This document shows positions 26,534 through 35,235 of a DNA stretch of 64,000 bases, one piece after another. The notes beneath the pieces were generated by a model. It did not search any database. It was not told where the DNA came from and saw only the letters and a list, made by a program, of their open reading frames with translations. Location of the stretch: contig JAFGNH010000022.1 of the NCBI GenBank assembly GCA_016927115.1, forward strand, positions 1-64,000. The letters are read 5' to 3'. A program made the position numbers and the translations under genes. This stretch comes from Anaerolineales bacterium (GTDB lineage Bacteria; Chloroflexota; Anaerolineae; Anaerolineales; E44-bin32). The first letter of the stretch is position 1; every line of letters begins with the position of its first letter.

Positions 26534-27915
26534 TCCCCTGCAGGAAACACCCTCTCCACCCACTCCAGCGGATCAACCGGTATGCCGCCAACCACGATCT
26601 CCCAATGGAGGTGTGGGCCTGTGACACGTCCAGTGCTTCCAACCATGGCAATCACCTGCCCGGTGGTCACTTCCTCTCCTTCTGCAACAAATACCTGTGA
26701 CAGGTGGCCATAACCACTATAGACACCCCACCCATGATCAATGTAGATCGCTTGGCCGCGGGCCGGAAGTGTGTCAACCATCACCACAGTACCGTCTGCC
26801 GGCGCTGTTACCTGGGTATCCCGGTTACCGAAAAGATCAAGACCGGTATGATAGGAGTTATACCCCAGATCATTATAATTCCGCCTGCTGCCGAAGACTG
26901 CAGGGAACGCTTCCGTATAAGGAGATGGGAACGCGAAAACCACGCCCCACCTCTTTTCTGTCGATACGGCTTCTACTGCTTCTGCAACCGCATCGGCTTC
27001 AGCCTGAGTCGTTACAGGATCGACACTCTCCGGTGGAACAGTCAATACAGGATCACTGCCATACCCGGCATTCCGGATACGGATCGGCTGCTGGAAACCA
27101 TAAAATGGTATCCCATCGTCCTTGGTAAATAACTGCACCCGCAAAGTTTCCAACCCGGGTTCAGCCATCGCATCAATCCCCTGTAGTGCAATATACCCAC
27201 CTTCTTCATACTCCACAAAAGTCAACACCTTATCACCCAGTGCACCGCTTACCCGAATGCCTGTGCTGGCGTGAACCTGAACCTCGAGCGTCCGGCCCTG
27301 GTAAACTGCTGTCGGATTTACCATAATGTTTGAAATAGGGTCAGGATACAAACTGCTCTCTTCAGCCGGTATATGTCCAATCTTCCCTGGAGTCACCCAA
27401 AGGTGCGGAGTATCAAGATAACTTGCCAATACCCAGGGATTAAGTGCTTGCTGAGCAGCAGTATTAAGAAGCGTTTCGCTTACAGGAAAAATAAATGCCT
27501 GCAGTGAGGATGTCTGTTCTCCTTCTGCCAGTACAAGATCCTGCCCGATGTAAAGGCGTTCCGGGTTGAGAATTCTGTTCAACCGGATAATATCCTCCCT
27601 CGGGGAAGCATACACTTTTTCGAGTACTTCCAGAGTCTGACCAGCAAGAACACTTGTTGTAACCAGTGCCCCCTCTACCCCTTCAAACCCAGGAATAATG
27701 ATCTGCATGCCGGGATACAGAAGCGATGGTTCTACCTGTGGATTGAGACTCAGAATATCATCAACGGTTGTGCCGAAACGAATGGCAATGCTGTAAAGCG
27801 TATCCCCCTCCTGCACTATGTACATCGGCCCGCCGGATTGTGAAAGGACAGCCTGGGGGGAGCTGAAGCAAAGAACAAATACGAGTATGGCTGCCAGCAC
27901 GCGTCTATGGAGCAT
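26530..27915 (-). CDS. LysM-M23 peptidoglycan endopeptidase
   Basis: A 461-residue secreted protein starting at ATG 27915, preceded by GGAG; the frame is open further upstream inside the DUF192 gene without support. A signal peptide (RRVLAAILVFVLCFSSPQAV) leads to two LysM domains: YIVQEGDTLYSIAIRFG near residue 33, and a weaker one at LAGQTLEVLEKVY near 85. The C-terminal 120 residues form an M23 zinc peptidase: HTGLDLFG supplies HxxxD, DHGWGVYSGYGHL follows, and HLHWE supplies HxH. All zinc ligands are present, so it should cleave peptide cross-links in the wall. It overlaps the upstream DUF192 gene by 11 bases. Confidence 0.92.
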   Translation of the reverse strand: MLHRRVLAAILVFVLCFSSPQAVLSQSGGPMYIVQEGDTLYSIAIRFGTTVDDILSLNPQVEPSLLYPGMQIIIPGFEGVEGALVTTSVLAGQTLEVLEKVYASPREDIIRLNRILNPERLYIGQDLVLAEGEQTSSLQAFIFPVSETLLNTAAQQALNPWVLASYLDTPHLWVTPGKIGHIPAEESSLYPDPISNIMVNPTAVYQGRTLEVQVHASTGIRVSGALGDKVLTFVEYEEGGYIALQGIDAMAEPGLETLRVQLFTKDDGIPFYGFQQPIRIRNAGYGSDPVLTVPPESVDPVTTQAEADAVAEAVEAVSTEKRWGVVFAFPSPYTEAFPAVFGSRRNYNDLGYNSYHTGLDLFGNRDTQVTAPADGTVVMVDTLPARGQAIYIDHGWGVYSGYGHLSQVFVAEGEEVTTGQVIAMVGSTGRVTGPHLHWEIVVGGIPVDPLEWVERVFPAGD

Positions 27916-28279
27916 CAGTAAACTCCAGAAAGTCGCCAACTTTGACCCGATTGAGGATGGCCGGTTCCGCCTCGAGGACGTAACGTGCGCTGGCCCCTGG
28001 GAAGTAGAAACCACCCGGCCTGGCCAGCCGTTTGTCCACAACGAGGTTCTGTGCATTAATCCATACAACACCCAGTGAAAAGAACACACCCATCATATGT
28101 ATTGATGTACCTATACGAGATTCAACCGGTTCGACGAGAATCAGGCCCTCCTGATCCTTCAGGGGACCACGGAAAGTGAGCCCTCGGAGCCGGCATAATG
28201 TACTATCACACCAGCGTGCCCGCGCCAGTGTACTGTTTTCCATTGTGGTATTTTTTACCAGAACCCATTTTTCTGTCAA
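27905..28279 (-). CDS. DUF192 domain protein
   Basis: A 124-residue DUF192 protein. Family motifs are ARWCDSTLCRLRGLTFRGPL near residue 20 and SIHMMGVFFSLGVVWINAQN near 60, then LEAEPAILNRVKVGDFLEF. The family is of unknown function and usually exported; here no signal peptide is visible, so it is probably cytoplasmic. It is the first gene of a two-gene unit with the LysM-M23 peptidase and overlaps it, so the two may share a role at the envelope. Confidence 0.85.
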   Translation of the reverse strand: MTEKWVLVKNTTMENSTLARARWCDSTLCRLRGLTFRGPLKDQEGLILVEPVESRIGTSIHMMGVFFSLGVVWINAQNLVVDKRLARPGGFYFPGASARYVLEAEPAILNRVKVGDFLEFTDAP

Positions 28280-28298
28280 AACTCTCTCCTAATCATAC

Positions 28299-28319
28299 GG
28301 GGCGGTATTCACCCGCCCC
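28299..28319. terminator. GC-rich hairpin between two minus-strand genes
   Basis: GGGGCGG (28299-28305) pairs with CCGCCCC (28313-28319) over a seven-base loop. It lies between the response regulator (28350) and the DUF192 gene (28279) on the minus strand. No T run follows, so it may be an attenuating hairpin or a weak terminator. Confidence 0.5.
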
Positions 28320-28349
28320 GCAGCACATTAATTATAATCGCAGTCTGGA

Positions 28350-28727
28350 TTATTTTAAGACATTCAGCAAACTCTCCAACAGATCCTGAGGACCGAATGG
28401 TTTGGTGATATAGTCATCCACTTTGGCTATTCGCAGGCCAAGGACTTTATCAATTGACTGTGCCCTCGCAGTAACCACTATGACAGGGATATTCTTGATT
28501 TCAGGATCGGCTTTCATTTCCTGATATACTTCCCAGCCATCCAGATCAGGCATCATCAGATCCAGCAGAACTGCATCTGGTTTTTCACGCCGAATAGTCT
28601 GCAAGCCTTCTACCCCCCCCTCAGCTCCTATAACTTCAAACCCTTTGGGGATCAAAATCAAACGAACCAGGTCAATCATTTCTGGCTCATCTTCGATACA
28701 GACAATTCGCCTATTTTTTTCGCCCAT
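28350..28727 (-). CDS. single-domain response regulator
   Basis: A 125-residue receiver domain alone. Acidic residues are in IVCIEDEPEMIDL near residue 10, the phospho-acceptor Asp in VLLDLMMPDLDGW near 56, Thr in VIVVTARAQS near 84, and Lys in DYITKPFGPQ near 108. It starts at an ATG with GAGGGA upstream. There is no kinase or output domain nearby. It is distinct in sequence from the other lone receiver at 22947. Confidence 0.9.
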   Translation of the reverse strand: MGEKNRRIVCIEDEPEMIDLVRLILIPKGFEVIGAEGGVEGLQTIRREKPDAVLLDLMMPDLDGWEVYQEMKADPEIKNIPVIVVTARAQSIDKVLGLRIAKVDDYITKPFGPQDLLESLLNVLK

Positions 28728-28926
28728 ATGATTCCCTCTTTCGAGACCTGTGTCGTGAAGGGGACGGGAACAGCTGTTCCTCTTGGATCAACTGAAGAGC
28801 TTCTGAAATTCCTGTCATTTATTAAGAATTGGATAATACCTGATCAGAAAATAAGCAGGACAGTTTTTTCAGAGGCATAAAGGAAGGCCTCAGTTTTACT
28901 CACACATCAATTGTATGATTCTTTCG
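28728..28926. other. intergenic region, no gene seen
   Basis: A gap between a receiver gene and a small membrane frame. I see no coding frame. The region immediately upstream of the receiver gene should hold its promoter, but no clear boxes stand out. Confidence 0.4.
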
Positions 28927-29106
28927 CTAGATACTCCCCATTACTCTGGTCACCTTCCACCATACACCAACTTGATCGTATCGCGCAAGTTCAGAACCAT
29001 ACTGGATTGTCTCTGATACCTTATAGGCATATTCCATCAAGAATTGATTCAGGGTCAGAAAAACCAGAAGAATGAGGCCCAAGAGTTGCAGTTCCCCCCT
29101 CTGCAT
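28927..29106 (-). CDS. possible 59-residue single-pass membrane protein
   Basis: An open frame of 59 codons from ATG 29106 to TAG 28927. The peptide begins MQRGELQLLG, has one clear hydrophobic helix (LLGLILLVFLTLNQFL), then an amphipathic tail ending in VWWKVTRVMGSI. Hydrophobic then charged architecture favours a real micro-protein. The ribosome site is weak (AAGGTG is far upstream). A perfect 15-base-pair hairpin lies just upstream, so it needs its own promoter or read-through. Confidence 0.4.
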   Translation of the reverse strand: MQRGELQLLGLILLVFLTLNQFLMEYAYKVSETIQYGSELARYDQVGVWWKVTRVMGSI

Positions 29107-29114
29107 GTATTAAG

Positions 29115-29160
29115 AAACACCTTAATCCATATCCATTAACGTGGATTAAGGTGTTTTGTT
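29115..29160. terminator. bidirectional terminator hairpin
   Basis: AAACACCTTAATCCA (29115-29129) pairs over 15 bases with TGGATTAAGGTGTTT (29142-29156), loop of 12. T runs flank both sides. On the minus strand it would end transcription of the gene at 29182. Confidence 0.8.
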
Positions 29161-29181
29161 AAAGGTAATTCTGTTTTTGTT

Positions 29182-29391
29182 TCAAACAGAGAAAGAATTC
29201 AGGCGATGGCGATAAGCCAGGCGGTCCCCTGCCAGCTGCAATTGTTCAGGATCAGCGGGTTCAGTGTAATGATGCAGTCTTTTTTCCACAGCCTCGCGAT
29301 ATGAGGATTGCAGAAGCGCCAGATCCGTACGGAACAACAGTGCCTTACCTGATCGAGCAAACTGAGAAAGACTTACAATAAGCGGGTTCAT
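29182..29391 (-). CDS. small hypothetical protein
   Basis: A 69-residue soluble protein with a very strong AGGAGG ribosome site seven bases before ATG 29391. It is rich in Leu, Arg and Tyr: LLFRTDLALLQSSYREAVEK near residue 18, then a Pro/Glu turn, then LAGDRLAYRHRLNSFSV. Probably two helices. I do not recognise it. It is monocistronic and followed by a strong terminator. Confidence 0.6.
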   Translation of the reverse strand: MNPLIVSLSQFARSGKALLFRTDLALLQSSYREAVEKRLHHYTEPADPEQLQLAGDRLAYRHRLNSFSV

Positions 29392-30013
29392 GATGTCCTC
29401 CTAAACCAGATTTACCCACACACTTACGATGCAAGATTTATGCCCTCCAGGTGAACTCGTCCTGTATTCCTGTTTTCGCCTGTAAAGCCTTCCCCCCCTC
29501 ATAGCTACACCTGAACAACTTTTTTTTTACTGCCCGAAGCACTTCCCGTGTCATAGTCGCCCTGTCCTCCGGGAATCTGCAGGTTTATCGAAGGGAAGAT
29601 TGTGATCTATTACACCTGTAAATTAATCGTCTTTTTCGGTTGGGTATTCTGAGGTACTGGATGCTGGTTTCCCCCGATTATGAGATTAAGTAAACGAGTC
29701 TCGAACGGTGGTTCAGTTTATTGGAACAGTACAATTCTGCTTATAAGTGATAAACTGATCCTTCCTCATGCTGCAATTTCATTGGCGAGAGTGTAGCAGT
29801 AGATTTCGTCTGGTGTTCTCCTGCTGAGACTGTGATGCCTGCGATGTCCATTAGCGAAGTAGACCTGAAATGACTGGCCACATATCTTCTAGTTTCCCAA
29901 ATTCCATAAAAAAGAAATTAACACAGGCGATTCTCCTGATTTTTCCATGACTTAATCTTGATAAACCTGTACAGTGCGATATGATTATACGGAATAACTT
30001 TTGGAGGTTGTCC
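29392..30013. other. intergenic region with a transposase remnant
   Basis: A 622-base gap between divergent genes. Apart from the IS3-type transposase fragment at 29766-29887 (listed separately) I see no coding frame. TTTTTTTT tracts occur near 29521. GGAGG at 30003-30007 serves the HPr gene. Confidence 0.5.
29766..29887 (-). mobile_element. IS3-family transposase C-terminal remnant
   Basis: Read on the minus strand, this gives FQVYFANGHRRHHSLSRRTP and then DEIYCYTLANEIAA before a TGA stop. That is the end of the DDE integrase core of IS3-type transposases (pattern N-x-R-x-H-x-S-L-x-x-x-T-P-x-E). A TAG closes the frame just upstream at 29888-29890 and nothing upstream extends the homology, so only about 40 codons of the element survive. 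No terminal inverted repeat was identified. Confidence 0.7.
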
Positions 30014-30283
30014 ATGCCTGAAATTACGCTTGAGATTATGAATAAAGTCGGACTGCACGCTCGCCCTGCAGCTCTTTTTGTTCAGGAAGCAAAAAAATTT
30101 GAAAGTAACATTTATGCTGTTAATGAAAACCGAAGGATAAATGCTAAAAGTATTCTTGAAGTATTGACACTGGGTGCCCATAAGGGCTCGATGATCACAA
30201 TCCAGGCAGAAGGTTCTGATGCTGAGGAGGCACTGCAAGCTATCATTGCCCTCCATGCAAACAACTTTGGAGAGAAAGAATAG
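30014..30283 (+). CDS. HPr-family phosphocarrier
   Basis: An 89-residue HPr-like protein starting at ATG 30014, six bases after GGAGG. The phosphorylated His lies in VGLHARPAALFVQEA (His16), and the regulatory Ser region is NAKSILEVLTLGAHKG (Ser47). Both sites are intact, so it can serve the PTS or regulatory phosphorelay. No PTS enzyme I or EII gene is adjacent, so it may be regulatory or serve a distant PTS. Two hairpins follow. Confidence 0.93.
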   Translation: MPEITLEIMNKVGLHARPAALFVQEAKKFESNIYAVNENRRINAKSILEVLTLGAHKGSMITIQAEGSDAEEALQAIIALHANNFGEKE

Positions 30284-30287
30284 CTGC

Positions 30288-30306
30288 CCGGCAGTATTCT
30301 TGCCGG
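30288..30306 (+). terminator. hairpin after the HPr gene
   Basis: CCGGCA (30288-30293) pairs with TGCCGG (30301-30306), followed by CTTTCC. It starts five bases after the HPr stop. Confidence 0.55.
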
Positions 30307-30361
30307 CTTTCCTATCTATCACACCTGGTCAACAAATTCGGTATAGATTAATGGATAGATA

Positions 30362-30389
30362 TACAGCGGAGAAATATTTCTCCGCTGTA
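30362..30389. terminator. perfect 13-bp inverted repeat
   Basis: TACAGCGGAGAAA (30362-30374) and TTTCTCCGCTGTA (30377-30389) are exact inverses with a two-base centre. It lies between the convergent HPr and pyrophosphatase genes and may end transcription from either side. Confidence 0.6.
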
Positions 30390-30517
30390 GTATTTCCTTA
30401 TATTGGGAATCCTGCTTAATCTGATATCCCGTTTTTTTTCAGGTTAAGAGAATATCATATCCTCCACTTCCGCGATATCTCTGCGTTCCAGTTCACAGAA
30501 ACCTCCTGTAACAATCA

Positions 30518-32590
30518 CTAGAACAGATGCACTGCAGCTATCACTGGAGCAAACAAGGAAGAAACCAGCGACATCACGGTGATCAGTGTGTTCAGGGAAG
30601 GGCCTGCCGTGTCCTTGAACGGATCCCCGACCGTATCTCCCACAACAGCTGCCTTATGTGCATCGGATCCCGGCCCACCATACTGGCCTGTTTCAATAAA
30701 CTTTTTCGCGTTATCCCACATACCACCTGCATTTGCCATCAGCAAGGCGAAGATAACACCGGTAAAGATACTGCCGCCAAGAAAACCACCCAGGGCTTCC
30801 GGTCCAAGAAGGAACCCAACCAGAAGAGGCAGCACAACAGCAAGGAAAGCAGGGAGCACGAGTGAGGAGAGAGCTCCTTGAGCTGCGAGCCCAACACACC
30901 TGGCATAATCAGGTGTTTCTGTTCCAGCCAGAATGCCGGGGTTTTCACGGAACTGCCTGCGTACTTCTTCAATCATATCGAATGCATTATGAGTAACAGA
31001 TAGCATGGTTAGAGCGCCAAAAAATGGTGGCGTGACCGCACCAAGCAGAACCCCTGCAATCACCAGCGGCTCTCGCAAGCTGATCACCAGTTCCATACCG
31101 CGCGCACCAACTACCTCAGCATATGCAGCAAAAAGCGCAAGCACAGTCAATGCAGCCGCGCTGATTGCAAAGCCCTTGGTGATTGCTTTGGCAGTATTTC
31201 CAGCTGCGTCGAGCACATCGGTGGTATCGATTACTTCCTGCTCCATACCAGCCATTTCAGCTATACCGCGCGCATTATCCACAATGGGTCCATAGGCATC
31301 CGACGATACAATCATACCGCTGACCGACAGCATACCTACCGCACTGATTGATACCCCGTAGATACCGCTGATACCTGCCATCTCAGCAAGGTAGTAGGAC
31401 AGCAAAGTTGCAGCAACAATACCCAGAATGGAGGGAACGATACTGATCAACCCATAGCTGAACCCGGTAATGATATTAATAGCAGCACCCGAACTGGAAA
31501 CCCGGGCGGTTTCGTTAACCGGCTTGTACCCCTCCGAAGTAAAATAATCCGAGGTAAAACCGATCAACACACCTGTGCCCAACCCTGTCAGAGTAGCCCA
31601 TAGGACACCGGGATTGTAGTCAAAAAGAAATACAGCTGCAGCGGCAAATCCACCGAAGATCAAACAGGTAACCACGGTTCCCAGATTCAGTGCTGTTCCC
31701 GGTTTCCCGTTTCGACCAACGCGAACAAATTGAATACCTATCAGCGAAGCAGCTATACCAAGCGTACACAACAAAAGTGGAAAGAGAATATAGCGGAATT
31801 GAAGCTCTCCGCTGAACAGTGATTGGCCCAACAACATGGTAGCTACCGTGCTGGCGACATAACTATCGAAAATATCTGCCCCCATCCCTGCAACATCACC
31901 AACATTATCACCTACGTTATCCGCCACAACCGCGGGGTTACGTGGGTCATCTTCCGGAATCCCGATTTCGATTTTTCCGACCAGATCGGCGGCTATATCC
32001 GCAGCCTTGGTATAGATGCCGCCCCCAGCTTTCGCCAGAAGAGCCAGCGCAGAGGCTCCAAAGCTGAATCCCAATATAATTTCAGGATCCTGCGTAAGCA
32101 TGTAAATCAGGCTCATCCCGATCACTGCCAGCCCAACCATTGCCAGACCCATAACTGCGCCTGCATAGAAAGCAACTTTAAAGGCCGGTCGTATACCTTC
32201 TCTGGCGGCGGTGGCACTGCGTACATTCGCCGCAACAGCAACGGTCATCCCCATATAACCCGCAGCTGCAGAACAGATCGCTCCGCCCAGAAACGCGACT
32301 GCCATCATAAGCCCTTTGGTTGGGTTCACAGCAACTGTTTCCAATCCAATATGCTCTATGTCAAAACTGAAGACGATTGCGATTACAACACCCAACGCAA
32401 CAGCAACAAGCGTCAGTGCTGAGTACAATCTACGCAGATAGGACTGCGCTCCATCCCGGATCCATGCTGCAACCTCCTGCGCCCGCTCTGTTCCCGCATC
32501 CTGCCGGACTACCCATCTATATAGATAGACAGCTACAAGAAGGGAAAGGACCCCCATAGAAAATGCAACAATCGTTATTGTATTCGTCAA
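30518..32590 (-). CDS. hppA: K+-independent H+-translocating membrane pyrophosphatase
   Basis: A 690-residue, roughly 16-helix membrane pyrophosphatase. I chose TTG 32590 (GAGG six bases upstream); GTG 32593 is equally possible. Catalytic motifs are intact: DLVGKIEIGIPEDDPRNPAV and DNVGDNVGDVAGMGADIF near residue 210, and GDTVGDPFKDTAGPSLN near the C-terminus. The determinant for potassium reads GNTAKAITKG: Lys and Thr replace the Ala and Gly/Ala of K+-dependent enzymes, so it should pump H+ and not need K+. It hydrolyses PPi at the cytoplasmic face and stores the energy as a proton gradient. It is monocistronic. Confidence 0.95.
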   Translation of the reverse strand: MTNTITIVAFSMGVLSLLVAVYLYRWVVRQDAGTERAQEVAAWIRDGAQSYLRRLYSALTLVAVALGVVIAIVFSFDIEHIGLETVAVNPTKGLMMAVAFLGGAICSAAAGYMGMTVAVAANVRSATAAREGIRPAFKVAFYAGAVMGLAMVGLAVIGMSLIYMLTQDPEIILGFSFGASALALLAKAGGGIYTKAADIAADLVGKIEIGIPEDDPRNPAVVADNVGDNVGDVAGMGADIFDSYVASTVATMLLGQSLFSGELQFRYILFPLLLCTLGIAASLIGIQFVRVGRNGKPGTALNLGTVVTCLIFGGFAAAAVFLFDYNPGVLWATLTGLGTGVLIGFTSDYFTSEGYKPVNETARVSSSGAAINIITGFSYGLISIVPSILGIVAATLLSYYLAEMAGISGIYGVSISAVGMLSVSGMIVSSDAYGPIVDNARGIAEMAGMEQEVIDTTDVLDAAGNTAKAITKGFAISAAALTVLALFAAYAEVVGARGMELVISLREPLVIAGVLLGAVTPPFFGALTMLSVTHNAFDMIEEVRRQFRENPGILAGTETPDYARCVGLAAQGALSSLVLPAFLAVVLPLLVGFLLGPEALGGFLGGSIFTGVIFALLMANAGGMWDNAKKFIETGQYGGPGSDAHKAAVVGDTVGDPFKDTAGPSLNTLITVMSLVSSLFAPVIAAVHLF

Positions 32591-32717
32591 CACGCACCTC
32601 ACTGTTTTAATCAGAGAGTATGGTTCCGGCTCAGTAGGCAAGAATATTTCCCAAAAAATACCCCGGCACAATACCGGGGATCACTGCCCAATTAGAGGGT
32701 ACATACCTCTGTTATGA

Positions 32718-33482
32718 TCACATATTTATAGACCGCCAGAAGCGATAATGTTTTGCTCTGAGTTCTTCAGTTGAAAGCATGGGGAAATACTTTAATTCCT
32801 GCTCGTTACCGATAAATACACCATTCTTAATCATTCGGAATGGGAAGGACGCAGGGTGCACACGATCTACCATTTTGCTGTGGAAAGGCTTTGTTTTCAA
32901 ATCCGTCAGGCATCCTCGCAGGTGTTCAATACCTGAATACGGCAAATCGCTGGCATCACCTTCGAGAGGATCAACAGCCAGGCCATTCAGTCTTAATTCA
33001 ACAAAGCAGACAACTGGGAGCGAAATCAGACTGGTCGGATTCTTTACAATCAACTCGTAAAATTGAAGCGGACCATAATTACTGACCACCTGTGGATGGA
33101 CCGGGGCAATTTCCTGGTACAGGTGCATGCCTTCAGTTTCCTCAGGAAACTCACTGCCGGGTTCCAGACCTAATACTCTTCCATCCGGTGTTACCAGATA
33201 TAATTGCATAAGCGCATCAAGCGAAATATACTCCATCACCCGGTAGACAGAAGCATAAATCGACGCCTTCGGTGTGCCGTCTTCATGAATCTCACACCTT
33301 TCTAAAGCCTCTTCAATTCTGAGCTTTTCGTGGCGGTATGCCGGGTCTACCTCAAAAAAGATAGCAGCGCCGCGGGATTTTTTTGCAGATCCAACGGCAT
33401 AGTATATGCCAAACTCTTCCGGAGATAGCATCGAAACAACCAGGGCTTCCGGAATCAACGAGAGATATAAATGTTTTTCCAT
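32718..33482 (-). CDS. hypothetical protein, unknown family
   Basis: A 254-residue soluble protein with no signal peptide or membrane segment. Notable stretches are LSLIPEALVVSMLSPEEFG near residue 6, IYYAVGSAKKSRGAAIFFEV near 26, VYRVMEYISLDALMQLYLVT near 80, and a C-terminal GNEQELKYFPMLSTEELR. Composition is normal and the frame is intact, so it is a real gene. I recognise no family or active site. It lies between the pyrophosphatase and the SAHH-like gene on the same strand but with gaps of about 130 bases either side, so an operon is not evident. Confidence 0.6.
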   Translation of the reverse strand: MEKHLYLSLIPEALVVSMLSPEEFGIYYAVGSAKKSRGAAIFFEVDPAYRHEKLRIEEALERCEIHEDGTPKASIYASVYRVMEYISLDALMQLYLVTPDGRVLGLEPGSEFPEETEGMHLYQEIAPVHPQVVSNYGPLQFYELIVKNPTSLISLPVVCFVELRLNGLAVDPLEGDASDLPYSGIEHLRGCLTDLKTKPFHSKMVDRVHPASFPFRMIKNGVFIGNEQELKYFPMLSTEELRAKHYRFWRSINM

Positions 33483-33617
33483 GGTGTATGCCTGCTTTCT
33501 TCGCTGAAAGTCACACGTTTAATTCCTTCCAGCAGTATATACCTGAATAATTAAAAAAAGAAATCTAAATTATCAGAATTTAAAAATAGTCAATAAACCA
33601 CCAGATAACTGTAAAGC

Positions 33618-34796
33618 TCAGCTGCGCACAAGCTCCAGATAGGTCTCAGCTACAGCAATATTGATTGTTTCGGGAACAGTAACAACACAGTGATCCTGGC
33701 CGACCGTGCCGGATGCAACAGCTTCCAGACAGCGAGACTGCAGCGTAAATCCCATATCCATCACTTCTATGGTATTGCCCAGAGGCCGCGGCCCTGCCAG
33801 ATTCATCATATGCCCACGGCCCAGCAGGTGTATCTTTCGCCCATCAACCAGTATCCATGTAGTAATATCATCCTCATACATTTCAACTGCCTGTACATTC
33901 GAGGAATTCTCAATCCCCTCCACATCGATTTCCCAGGGAAAGTGTCCTGCATTCGCCAGAACGGTACCGTCTTTGAGTTGTTCGAGCACATCCTCCTGCA
34001 AAATTTCTTTCACTCCGGTCACCGTGATGATCACATCCGCTGATCGAACAGCATCCCCCCGATACGGGGTAAGAAAACCATCGAGGTGTGCTTCGAGAGT
34101 CTTCAGGGGATCTGCATCAACCACTGAGACGATGGCTTTACAGCTTCGGAAATAATCAGCCACGCCTCTTCCACAGGAACCATACCCGAAAACGGTGATA
34201 CGCTGCCCGTTGGTGATTCGATTGGTAAAACGCAGGTAGCTCTCCATCACACTCTGCCCGACCCCATGTTTGTTCTCGGCAAATTGTTTGATCGGGCTGT
34301 CATTGATCACCAAAATCGGCATCCTTAATTGATCTCGCAGCGGCAGCAATCGTATTCGGCCGGATGTGGTTTCTTCTGTTCCACCCATTAATCCCGGGTA
34401 TGGTTTCTCAAGGTAGCGGGCAAAAAGATCCCCGCCGTTATCAAGCAAGATATCAGGCCTCTGGTTTAATATATTGTCCAGATTGGCTGTGTGTTCCTCT
34501 GCGTTCCTCGTCTGGCGTGCAAAAACTTCAACGCCTCGTTCCTTTAAGTAAAAGACCGTCTCAGGCTGCGTGCTGCTCAGATTACCGGTGGCTATCACTC
34601 TTGCACCGCCAGCCTTCAGTGTAAGTAATAGCGCAGCAGTTTTCGGTTCCAGATGGATTCCTGTTCCGATTGTCTTCCCGGCAAATGGCTGGGTCTGTTG
34701 GAACTCAGCAGCCGTTAACGCCAAGAGTCTGCAATTTTCTCTAACCCAGTCAATTCTCTGTTTTTTGCCTGATGATTTGGATTTAGCTTCCTTCAC
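33618..34796 (-). CDS. divergent adenosylhomocysteinase-like protein
   Basis: A 392-residue protein of the S-adenosylhomocysteine hydrolase fold, GTG start with GGAG upstream. Canonical features kept: substrate His in GTGIHLEPKTAALL, STQPE, EETTSGR, Lys in NDSPIKQFAEN, and an NAD-binding loop GYGSCGRGVA. Differences from catalytic SAHH: DDGGD becomes DNGGD (position of catalytic Asp131 in the human enzyme is Asn), Asp190 becomes Glu, and GDVGKG becomes GSCGRG. The C-terminus lacks the usual lysine-tyrosine tail, so the enzyme is short (SAHH is about 430). It may act on a related nucleoside such as S-inosylhomocysteine, or be altered. Assignment to the superfamily is sure; the substrate is not. 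Confidence 0.75.
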   Translation of the reverse strand: MKEAKSKSSGKKQRIDWVRENCRLLALTAAEFQQTQPFAGKTIGTGIHLEPKTAALLLTLKAGGARVIATGNLSSTQPETVFYLKERGVEVFARQTRNAEEHTANLDNILNQRPDILLDNGGDLFARYLEKPYPGLMGGTEETTSGRIRLLPLRDQLRMPILVINDSPIKQFAENKHGVGQSVMESYLRFTNRITNGQRITVFGYGSCGRGVADYFRSCKAIVSVVDADPLKTLEAHLDGFLTPYRGDAVRSADVIITVTGVKEILQEDVLEQLKDGTVLANAGHFPWEIDVEGIENSSNVQAVEMYEDDITTWILVDGRKIHLLGRGHMMNLAGPRPLGNTIEVMDMGFTLQSRCLEAVASGTVGQDHCVVTVPETINIAVAETYLELVRS

Positions 34797-35235
34797 AGTT
34801 CCACTCTCCCGTATTTAGCTTCTCCAATATTGAAAAAAATTCTAATCTGATTCGGCTTCGTTGTACTCCCCCCTTAATAAAAAAATAATAATTTACGACA
34901 CTCCTATTCTACAGTGAATTTTCTGCTGGACTACTTGTCGGTAAAACAAAGAACATCCATTCCGTTCCTTTCCCCCAAGTACAATGTTTCTATAAATTTC
35001 ACTTCAGTGGAAAACTCGTACTTTTTCATCTTTACCTTCATTATTATGCAAAAAGCTCCCCAGCAGCAGACAACACGGAGAAGTTCATTCACTTCCTGCG
35101 GATATCCTTTGACGTTGATGCGGCTATGCGCAGTTCTTTCAGTTCTCTTCCTGCTACCTGAGAAGATTCAGGTTACAGAATTATGGCTGCCAGGCCTTTG
35201 TTACTATTTACCTGAAAAGCAGGGTAATCATAAGA
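34797..35235. other. intergenic region, no gene seen
   Basis: About 440 bases between two minus-strand genes. A long frame on the plus strand from 34914 lacks a ribosome site, runs antisense into the lipoprotein gene, and has no recognisable protein, so I do not call it. The 34820-34910 part is AT-rich and probably holds the promoter of the SAHH-like gene. Confidence 0.5.

Noticed and set aside
31823-32422. A 199-codon plus-strand frame
   Set aside because: It is entirely antisense to the pyrophosphatase gene, whose motifs are unambiguous.
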